A stretch of DNA of 14,040 nucleotides from Paracoccaceae bacterium. Lineage in GTDB: Bacteria > Pseudomonadota > Alphaproteobacteria > Rhodobacterales > Rhodobacteraceae. The stretch covers positions 1-14,040 of the forward strand of contig RGAJ01000016.1 of NCBI GenBank assembly GCA_009920225.1, in the 5' to 3' direction. The notes beneath the pieces were generated by a model. That model made no database searches, was not told where the DNA came from, and saw only the letters and a program-made list of their open reading frames with translations. Of the stretch, positions 1 through 6,072 are shown one piece after another; the stretch's first letter is position 1; each line of letters opens with the position of its first letter. Position numbers and translations under genes: made by a program.

Positions 1-1002
1 TCCACCTTGGGCAAGATCGATATCCAAGGTCCAGACGCCGCCAAGCTGTTGGATTTCGTCTATACCAACATGTTTTCGACGCTAAAACAGGGGCGGGTGC
101 GCTATGGCCTGATGCTACGCGAAGACGGTCATGTGTTGGATGACGGCACCACCGCGCGGTTGGGCGATACCCATTATGTGATGACCACAACCACCGCTGC
201 GGCGGGATTGGTCATGCGCCATGTGGATTTTGTGACGCAATGTTTGCATCCCGAATGGGATGTCACCATCGCATCTGTCACCGAACAATGGGCCCAATTT
301 GCAGTCGCAGGACCCAAGGCACGGGATCTGTTGCAACAGATCGTGGATCAAGATCTGTCTGGCGACGATTGGCCCTTCATGTCCTGCGGTGACGTAACCT
401 TGGGCGATGTAAAGGGGCGGTTGTTCCGCATCTCGTTCAGCGGTGAAATGGGCTTTGAACTGGCGGTTCCTGCACGGTTCGGCGATAGCCTGTTCCGGAT
501 CCTGTGCGACAAAGCCCAAGACTTGGGCGGCGGACCCTATGGGATGGAGGCGTTGAACGTCTTGCGCATCGAAAAGGGCTTTATCACCCATTCCGAAATC
601 CATGGACGTGTCACCGCCTATGACATTGGGATGCAGGGGATGGTCAGTACCAAAAAGGATTGCTTTGGCAAAACCATGGCCGCGCGTGAGGGGTTGATGG
701 AACCAAACCGCGAACGTCTGGTCGGATTGAAACCTGTGGGTGTGGTCAAACAGCTCACCGCAGGGGGGCGTCTGTTTACCGGAGACGATGAAGCCGTGCG
801 TGTGAATGACCAAGGATATATCACATCTGTGGGCTATTCCCCAACATTGGGTCATTACGTCGGCTTGGCCTTTTTACGCAACGGGCCCGAACGCTATGGC
901 GAGGTGATCCGCATGGTTGATCATCTGCGTGGAATTGAGACATTGTGCGAGGTCATTCCACCCATTGCCTTTGATCCAGAAGGAGGACGGATGCGTGCTT
1001 GA
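1..1002 (+). CDS. soxA: Sarcosine oxidase subunit alpha, C-terminal third (5' end outside window)
   Basis: The open frame enters from the left edge and ends at TGA 1000-1002, giving about 333 residues of a protein that is normally about 1000 long. What remains is the GcvT-like aminomethyltransferase half. Near the start it reads GKIDIQGPDAAKLLDFVYTN, then RVRYGLMLREDGHVLDDG, a pattern typical of SoxA. In the heterotetrameric enzyme (SoxB, D, A, G) sarcosine is oxidatively demethylated to glycine; this half of alpha holds the folate site that takes up the one-carbon unit as 5,10-methylene-tetrahydrofolate. It overlaps soxG by 8 bases, so the two are one transcript and probably translationally coupled. 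The dinucleotide-binding and FMN-contact parts lie upstream of the window and cannot be checked. The protein is cytoplasmic. A dimethylglycine dehydrogenase-type GcvT protein is the only serious alternative, and the adjacent soxG argues against it. Confidence 0.95.
   Translation, partial: STLGKIDIQGPDAAKLLDFVYTNMFSTLKQGRVRYGLMLREDGHVLDDGTTARLGDTHYVMTTTTAAAGLVMRHVDFVTQCLHPEWDVTIASVTEQWAQFAVAGPKARDLLQQIVDQDLSGDDWPFMSCGDVTLGDVKGRLFRISFSGEMGFELAVPARFGDSLFRILCDKAQDLGGGPYGMEALNVLRIEKGFITHSEIHGRVTAYDIGMQGMVSTKKDCFGKTMAAREGLMEPNRERLVGLKPVGVVKQLTAGGRLFTGDDEAVRVNDQGYITSVGYSPTLGHYVGLAFLRNGPERYGEVIRMVDHLRGIETLCEVIPPIAFDPEGGRMRA
981..997 (+). promoter_or_regulatory. Shine-Dalgarno and GTG start of soxG inside the end of soxA
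   Basis: AGGAGG at 981-986 lies 8 bases before GTG 995-997. No ATG in the soxG frame has comparable placement: the upstream ATG at 917 would add 26 residues with no family resemblance. The site therefore decides the start and places it within the last codons of soxA. Confidence 0.8.
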
Positions 1003-1534
1003 TCTTGTTGCAAAATCACCCGCTGCGGGGTTGGTGCCAGTGTCGATTGGCACAATGGCATTGGACGAAATCTGCCCCGATCACATCACCTTTGTCACCG
1101 CTCTTGGTGGGGCCGGGTCTGCGTTGTCTGATGCATTAAAGGCGGCGCATGGCATGGCGATGCCGGATGTGCATCGTGCCACAGGGCGCGACGGGGCGCG
1201 TGCGATTTGGTTTGGGCCGACGGTCGCACTTGTCGGGCCTGCGCCTGATGCGCGTTTGGCGCAATGTGCTGCCGTTGTCGATCAGTCGGACGCATGGTGT
1301 GTGCTTCGGCTGTCGGGGGCGGATCTTGATGCTGTATTGGCGCGTCTGTGCCCCGTTGATATGCGTGCCGCACAGTTCAAACGGGGTCATGTCATCCGAT
1401 CACAGTTGGAACATATGAACGTCGTGTATCACAAAGTCTCAGATACTGCGGTGGACATTTATGGGTTCCGTTCGATGGCGAAAACCATGGTGCATGATAT
1501 TCAAACCGCCATGGAAAGCGTCGCAGCACGTTGA
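995..1534 (+). CDS. soxG: Sarcosine oxidase subunit gamma
   Basis: This encodes a 179-residue protein, close to the usual length of SoxG. The N-terminus (VLDLVAKSPAAGLVPVSIG) matches the family opening, in which a 'AKSPL.GL.PV.IG' stretch follows the start. Later RLSGADLDAVLARLCPVDM and the C-terminal VDIYGFRSMAKTMVHDI fit the GcvT-like fold of gamma (YgfZ/GcvT superfamily). SoxG has no catalytic residues of its own; it packs against SoxA in the alpha-beta-gamma-delta complex. GTG is chosen as start because of the AGGAGG at 981-986 and because translation from the upstream ATG gives unrelated sequence. It is the last gene of the sox operon here, followed within 12 bases by a strong hairpin terminator. 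Confidence 0.92.
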   Translation: MLDLVAKSPAAGLVPVSIGTMALDEICPDHITFVTALGGAGSALSDALKAAHGMAMPDVHRATGRDGARAIWFGPTVALVGPAPDARLAQCAAVVDQSDAWCVLRLSGADLDAVLARLCPVDMRAAQFKRGHVIRSQLEHMNVVYHKVSDTAVDIYGFRSMAKTMVHDIQTAMESVAAR

Positions 1535-1545
1535 TCTATCCTATT

Positions 1546-1592
1546 GGGTGGGATCGCGCCCGAAAGAGTCGTCGATCCCGCCCCATATTTTT
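1546..1592 (+). terminator. Rho-independent terminator of the sox operon
   Basis: An 11-bp stem, GGGTGGGATCG (1546-1556) with CGATCCCGCCC (1573-1583), has one G-U pair and a 16-base loop. It is followed by CATA and five T (1588-1592). The position, 12 bases after the soxG stop, fits operon end. The bases after the stem (ATATTTTTGG) resemble the elements at 6049-6070 and 12753-12776. Confidence 0.8.
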
Positions 1593-1620
1593 GGCATACT
1601 CCTGTGAAAAAGAGCAGGCT

Positions 1621-1890
1621 ATGTCAGAAATTATCGTGAAAGCGGTTGAGGTTGCAGATATCGCAATCGATCAAATCGCATGTTCGTCCCAAGCAACTGT
1701 GCGGGTGCAATTCGCCTTTACCGATCAAGACACGGACGTCCATTCGTGCCGTGTCGAAGTGCAGGCGAGATTTGCGCAACCCGTCCCAGACGAACGCTAC
1801 GCAGTGCGCAGTCGCAACATCGCTTTGCGCAAGGTGAACAATTACTTTGGTGGCAAAGACCCACAAACGCCGAACGTTTTCCTGAACTGA
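1621..1890 (+). CDS. Small protein of unknown function (89 aa) between soxG and dnaG
   Basis: I do not recognise a family. The frame is open from 1531, but the segment before 1621 crosses the sox terminator, so ATG 1621 (MSEIIVKAVEVADIAIDQ) is the sensible start. It has only a weak purine stretch (AAAAAGAGCAGG) ahead of it. The product is soluble, with no membrane segment or signal peptide. The first half alternates hydrophobic and polar residues like beta strands (IIVKAVEV, ATVRVQFAF, CRVEVQARF). The end is basic and polar (RSRNIALRKVNNYFGG). It has two cysteines (in IACSS and HSCRVE) but no CxxC. It lies 40 bases before dnaG in the same direction and may be transcribed with it. The opposite strand is also open over much of this stretch, so codon evidence alone is not decisive. 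Confidence 0.7.
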   Translation: MSEIIVKAVEVADIAIDQIACSSQATVRVQFAFTDQDTDVHSCRVEVQARFAQPVPDERYAVRSRNIALRKVNNYFGGKDPQTPNVFLN

Positions 1891-1930
1891 TCCTCTGGAC
1901 TCTGGTCGCGGCAAGCACGATATTCGATGC

Positions 1931-3865
1931 ATGAGCTTGCCACCCGGATTCTTGGACGAACTGCGTACACGCCTGACCCTTTCCCAAGTGGTCGGACGCA
2001 AAGTCATGTGGGACAAGCGCAAGTCAAATCAAGGCAAGGGCGATTTTTGGGCACCTTGTCCGTTTCACCATGAAAAAACCGCGTCCTTCCATGTCGATGA
2101 CCGCAAAGGCTTTTATTATTGCTTTGGATGCCACGCCAAGGGTGACGTCATCGGATTTGTGAAAGACACCGAAAACGTCAGTTTCATGGAAGCCATCGAA
2201 TTGCTCGCCCGCGAAGCAGGGATGAGCGTGCCGCGCCCAGATCCCAAATCACAGGAACGCACCGACAAACGCGCCGAATTGGCAGATGTCATGGAAGAGG
2301 CGGTGAAATATTTCCGCATGTCGTTAAAGACAGGTGCAGCCGCGGCAGCACGCGATTATCTGAACCGACGCGGGTTGAAACAAGAGGGGCAAGATCGCTT
2401 TGAAATCGGATTTGCCCCCAACGACCGCAAAGGATTGTTTGCGGCGCTGACGGGGCGGGGCATTTCGGCCCAGCATTTGATTGACAGCGGCATGTGTATC
2501 AAACCCGATGATGGGGGCGAACCCTATGATCGGTTTCGGGGCCGGATTATGTTCCCGATCCGTGATGCGCGCGGGCGCTGTATTGCATTTGGTGGACGGG
2601 CCATGGACCCGAACGCGCGGGCGAAATACCTCAATTCCCCCGAAACCATATTGTTCGACAAGGGACGAAGCCTGTATCACCACGGCCCTGCACGTGCTGC
2701 GGTGGGGCGTGGGCAACCGTTGATCGTGGCCGAAGGGTATATGGATGTGATTGCCCTTGCGCTGGGCGGGTTCGAAGGATCGGTCGCGCCATTGGGAACT
2801 GCGATCACGGAACACCAATTGAACCTGATGTGGCAGATCAGCCCAGAGCCGATCATCGCATTGGATGGGGACAAGGCGGGGCTGCGTGCAGCCTATCGTT
2901 TGATTGATGTGGCCTTGCCGATGTTGCAAACAGGGCGTGCTTTGCGGTTCGCTTTGATGCCACAGGGACAGGACCCTGATGATTTGATCCGCGCCAAAGG
3001 CCCCCAAGCGGTGCAAGACGTGTTGGATAATGCGCTGTCGTTGGTCGAATTGATGTGGCAGCGCGAAACCGAAGGGCAAAATTTTGATAGCCCCGATCGG
3101 CGCGCGTCGCTCGACAAACGTTTGCGCGAAGCGCTGATGCAGATCACCGATAAATCGCTGCGTTCGCATTACGGACAGGCGATGCGGGATTTACGCTGGG
3201 ATTTGTTCCGACCAAAGCGCAGCGCCAAAAAACCATGGTCGGCGCAAACCAAACAGCGCGCACATGCCACGACACGTGCATCGGTTTTGGTACAGTCCGA
3301 CGGCGACATCAGCCAAACCTTGCGCGAGGCGGTCATCGTTGCGGTGGTGCTCAAGACCCCCCAAGTGATTGAGCGTTTTTACGATGATTTGGTGATGCTT
3401 GAGTTGGGCGATAGAACCACAGCCGAGATTTTGGGCCTTTTGTTAGAGCTCAGACCTACGTCGATGGACGATGCAATCGCGCAATTGTCGTCAGAAATTC
3501 CCATCGAGACCCTTGAAAGATTCATGGGGCAAAGCCATCTGTCAGTGATACCAAGTTGCAAAAAGCCCGGAAATATTGATTTGGCGTCGATGACACTTCA
3601 GGAAGAATTGGTAAAGCTTGCGGCGCACAAGGGGCTTTTGGCGGAACTGAACGAAGCGTTTGAAATTCCCGATGATGATCTAGATGACACCGTCTTGTGG
3701 CGTTTGGGTCAGGCCGCCGACGCGCAAAACCGCGCAGCGCGTCCGGACAAAGATGATGTTGGACAATTCGATATGGGTGAAAACGGAGCGCGAATCAATC
3801 GAGACGAGCGCAGTAAATTGGACGCTCTGATACAAACAATTCGCTACGATAAACGAAAAAAGTGA
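1931..3865 (+). CDS. dnaG: DNA primase
   Basis: This is a 644-residue primase of normal length for alphaproteobacteria. It makes RNA primers for Okazaki fragments and acts with the DnaB helicase at the fork. Domains in order: a CHC2 zinc-binding domain (about 1-100) with ligands C43, H46, C64 and C67 (CPFH ... CFGC); the RNA polymerase catalytic core (about 120-430) with YDRFRGRIMFPI at 199-210 and FGGR at 220-223; a TOPRIM fold with the acidic motif EGYMD at 268-272, DGD at 312-314, and DPDD at 348-351; and a less conserved C-terminal helicase-binding domain that ends in a basic tail. ATG 1931 gives MSLPPGFLDELR, the usual family start, although no good Shine-Dalgarno precedes it. It is followed after 110 bases by rpoD, the classic macromolecular-synthesis pairing. 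The gene usual upstream in this operon (yqeY-like) is absent from this window. Confidence 0.98.
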   Translation: MSLPPGFLDELRTRLTLSQVVGRKVMWDKRKSNQGKGDFWAPCPFHHEKTASFHVDDRKGFYYCFGCHAKGDVIGFVKDTENVSFMEAIELLAREAGMSVPRPDPKSQERTDKRAELADVMEEAVKYFRMSLKTGAAAAARDYLNRRGLKQEGQDRFEIGFAPNDRKGLFAALTGRGISAQHLIDSGMCIKPDDGGEPYDRFRGRIMFPIRDARGRCIAFGGRAMDPNARAKYLNSPETILFDKGRSLYHHGPARAAVGRGQPLIVAEGYMDVIALALGGFEGSVAPLGTAITEHQLNLMWQISPEPIIALDGDKAGLRAAYRLIDVALPMLQTGRALRFALMPQGQDPDDLIRAKGPQAVQDVLDNALSLVELMWQRETEGQNFDSPDRRASLDKRLREALMQITDKSLRSHYGQAMRDLRWDLFRPKRSAKKPWSAQTKQRAHATTRASVLVQSDGDISQTLREAVIVAVVLKTPQVIERFYDDLVMLELGDRTTAEILGLLLELRPTSMDDAIAQLSSEIPIETLERFMGQSHLSVIPSCKKPGNIDLASMTLQEELVKLAAHKGLLAELNEAFEIPDDDLDDTVLWRLGQAADAQNRAARPDKDDVGQFDMGENGARINRDERSKLDALIQTIRYDKRKK

Positions 3866-3909
3866 TGTTTTGGTAAATAATTCGCAAATATTTTCCGTTA
3901 TCAGGGTGT

Positions 3910-3952
3910 GCGAATCAAATTCAAAGGGTATTGATTCGTCATCGCGAATCAC
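3910..3952 (+). promoter_or_regulatory. Repeated CGAATCA half-sites / clustered GANTC sites before rpoD
   Basis: CGAATCAA at 3911-3918 and TTGATTCG at 3931-3938 form a perfect 8-bp inverted repeat with a 12-base spacer. CGAATCAC follows at 3945-3952. Each contains GANTC (GAATC 3912-3916, GATTC 3933-3937, GAATC 3946-3950), the target of the alphaproteobacterial cell-cycle methyltransferase CcrM. A fourth CGAATCAA lies at 3791-3798 inside dnaG. A regulatory role is inferred. I could not place a convincing -35/-10 pair, although the region just before it (3866-3900) is AT-rich. Confidence 0.5.
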
Positions 3953-3975
3953 GCGCCCGAACTAAGGAGCATGGA

Positions 3976-5955
3976 ATGGCCTCAGCTGAAGACGAAGACC
4001 ATAAATCAGACGATCAAGACGGAGAGATTTCTCTTGATATGAGCCAAGCTCAGGTCAAACGCATGATCGCTGAGGCGCGGGAAAAAGGCTATATCACCTA
4101 TGATCAGCTGAATACCGTTCTGCCGCCAGATCAAGTGTCTTCTGAACAAATCGAGGATGTCATGTCGATGCTGTCCGAAATGGGCATCAACATCATCGAA
4201 GACGATGATGTCGACGAAGACACCGGCAACACCGATTTGGTGACGACGGGCACCAAAGATGTCGCGGTTGCGGCCTCTGAAACAGAAAAGCTCGACCGGA
4301 CAGACGACCCTGTGCGCATGTACCTGCGTGAAATGGGATCGGTCGAATTGCTAAGCCGCGAAGGCGAAATCGCGATTGCAAAACGCATCGAAGCGGGTCG
4401 CAATACGATGATCATGGGGCTGTGCGAAAGCCCGCTGACATTCCAAGCGATTACAATTTGGCGCGACGAACTTTTGAGCGAAGACATTCTTTTGCGCGAT
4501 GTCATCGATTTGGAGGCCACCTTTGGCAACCAACTTGGCGATGATGTCGAGGTGGAAAGCGTGCTTGGTGCTGCCAATGTCGGTGGGGCGTCGCCTGCAG
4601 GCGCCAAAAGCGATGAGCGAGAATTTGATGCCGATGGCAACCCAATTTCGCGCGACGATGATGATGAGGATGACGATCAATCCAACATGTCTCTGGCCGC
4701 GATGGAAACAGCGCTAAAGCCAAAAGTCCTGGAGATTTTGGAACAAATCGCGCATGATTATGAACGCCTGTCTGAAATGCAGGACAGCCGTATTTCCGCG
4801 ACATTGAACCATGCAGATGATTTTTCGGCCGACGAAGAAGTCACATATCAAGCGTTGCGTTACGAAATTGTGCAATTGGTGAACGAACTTCACTTGCACA
4901 ACAACCGTATCGAGGCGTTGATTGACCAGTTGTATGGTATCAATCGTCGTATCATGCAGATCGATAGTGCCATGGTCAAACTTGCCGACCAAGCGCGGAT
5001 CAACCGTCGCGAGTTTATCGAAGAATATCGTGGCCATGAGTTAGACCCGAACTGGTTGGATCGCATGTCCGACAAAAGCGGTCGCGCTTGGCAGATGTTT
5101 ATTGAGCGGTCGCGCGACAAGGCGGAAGAACTGCGCAATGATATGGCACAAGTGGGCCAATATGTCGGGTTGGATATTTCCGAATTCCGCCGCATTGTCG
5201 CCCAAGTGCAAAAGGGTGAAAAAGAAGCCCGCCAAGCCAAAAAGGAAATGGTCGAAGCCAACCTACGTTTGGTGATTTCGATTGCGAAAAAATACACAAA
5301 CCGTGGTTTGCAATTCTTGGATTTGATTCAGGAGGGGAATATTGGTTTGATGAAAGCGGTGGATAAGTTTGAATATCGCCGTGGCTACAAGTTCTCGACC
5401 TATGCGACGTGGTGGATCCGTCAGGCGATCACCCGATCCATCGCGGATCAGGCGCGTACCATTCGTATTCCGGTGCATATGATCGAAACGATCAACAAGC
5501 TGGTGCGGACGGGTCGTCAAATGTTGCACGAGATCGGTCGCGAACCGACGCCCGAAGAATTGGCAGAAAAGCTGCAAATGCCTTTGGAAAAAGTTCGCAA
5601 AGTGATGAAAATCGCGAAAGAGCCGATTTCTTTGGAAACACCGATTGGGGATGAAGAAGATTCACAATTGGGCGATTTTATCGAAGATAAAAATGCGATC
5701 TTGCCGTTGGACAGCGCAATTCAGGAAAACCTGAAGGAAACAACAACGCGCGTTTTGTCGTCATTGACACCCCGCGAAGAACGGGTGTTGCGGATGCGCT
5801 TTGGGATTGGGATGAACACCGATCATACTTTGGAAGAAGTCGGTCAACAATTCAGCGTCACGCGCGAACGTATTCGTCAGATTGAGGCAAAAGCGCTTCG
5901 GAAGTTAAAGCATCCCTCGCGGTCGCGAAAATTGCGCAGTTTCTTGGATGAATAA
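3976..5955 (+). CDS. rpoD: RNA polymerase sigma factor RpoD (sigma-70)
   Basis: This is the 659-residue primary sigma factor; it directs RNA polymerase core to housekeeping promoters. Region 1.1 spans about 20-75 ([20 protein letters not shown]), and region 1.2 is at 111-142 ([11 protein letters not shown]). A long non-conserved region, very acidic around 217-236, precedes region 2 at about 424-500. That region contains [33 protein letters not shown] and the -10 recognition/melting helix [15 protein letters not shown]. Region 3 spans about 500-580. Region 4 at 590-650 has the helix-turn-helix [20 protein letters not shown] that reads the -35 box. The C-terminus [10 protein letters not shown] is the typical group 1 ending. 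ATG 3976 is chosen because TAAGGAG (3963-3969) sits 6 bases ahead. The in-frame ATG at 3931 would start inside the GANTC cluster and has no ribosome site. Confidence 0.98.
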   Translation: MASAEDEDHKSDDQDGEISLDMSQAQVKRMIAEAREKGYITYDQLNTVLPPDQVSSEQIEDVMSMLSEMGINIIEDDDVDEDTGNTDLVTTGTKDVAVAASETEKLDRTDDPVRMYLREMGSVELLSREGEIAIAKRIEAGRNTMIMGLCESPLTFQAITIWRDELLSEDILLRDVIDLEATFGNQLGDDVEVESVLGAANVGGASPAGAKSDEREFDADGNPISRDDDDEDDDQSNMSLAAMETALKPKVLEILEQIAHDYERLSEMQDSRISATLNHADDFSADEEVTYQALRYEIVQLVNELHLHNNRIEALIDQLYGINRRIMQIDSAMVKLADQARINRREFIEEYRGHELDPNWLDRMSDKSGRAWQMFIERSRDKAEELRNDMAQVGQYVGLDISEFRRIVAQVQKGEKEARQAKKEMVEANLRLVISIAKKYTNRGLQFLDLIQEGNIGLMKAVDKFEYRRGYKFSTYATWWIRQAITRSIADQARTIRIPVHMIETINKLVRTGRQMLHEIGREPTPEELAEKLQMPLEKVRKVMKIAKEPISLETPIGDEEDSQLGDFIEDKNAILPLDSAIQENLKETTTRVLSSLTPREERVLRMRFGIGMNTDHTLEEVGQQFSVTRERIRQIEAKALRKLKHPSRSRKLRSFLDE

Positions 5956-5963
5956 ATAAAAAA

Positions 5964-5983
5964 ACGCCTTCGGGCGTCTTTTT
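5964..5983 (+). terminator. Terminator of rpoD
   Basis: The stem ACGCC (5964-5968) / GGCGT (5973-5977) closes a TTCG tetraloop and is followed by C and five T (5979-5983). A run of A precedes the stem (5958-5963). It begins 8 bases after the rpoD stop. The flanking A and T runs could extend the stem past one mismatch, so it may also work for parC on the other strand. Confidence 0.85.
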
Positions 5984-6007
5984 ATTTATGATCTATTCTG
6001 TGGTGTT

Positions 6008-6070
6008 GGGGGCTGCCGCCCCCATCGGGCTTTGCCCGATCCCCCCGCGAGTATTTTTGCAAAGATGAAA
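6008..6070 (-). terminator. GC-rich double hairpin with TATTTTTGC...ATGAA element, 3' of parC
   Basis: Two adjacent perfect hairpins are present: GGGGGC (6008-6013) / GCCCCC (6018-6023), and ATCGGGC (6024-6030) / GCCCGAT (6034-6040) with a TTT loop. Then come a C run (6041-6046) and GAGTATTTTTGCAAAGATGA at 6049-6068. On the minus strand this lies immediately after the parC stop (6073-6075), so the likely role is transcript end or 3' stability of parC mRNA. From memory, the same type of element recurs between genes in many Rhodobacterales genomes. A related core occurs at 12753-12776. It is not a classical U-tract terminator on the minus strand. Confidence 0.6.
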
Positions 6071-6072
6071 GA

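Noticed and set aside
115..855. Minus-strand 246-codon frame inside soxA
   Set aside because: Composition is rich in His, Gln and Cys without any family pattern, and it lies fully opposite conserved SoxA sequence.
1624..2022. Minus-strand 132-codon frame across the small gene and the start of dnaG
   Set aside because: It runs antisense into the conserved zinc domain of primase and has no recognisable features or ribosome site.
2324..3169. Minus-strand 281-codon frame inside dnaG
   Set aside because: It is antisense to the catalytic core of primase, which is clearly coding. Long antisense frames are expected at this base composition.
3866..3905. Sigma-70 promoter for rpoD (TTGGTA, TATCAG)
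   Set aside because: No pair of boxes has acceptable spacing near 17 bases; calling one would be guesswork.
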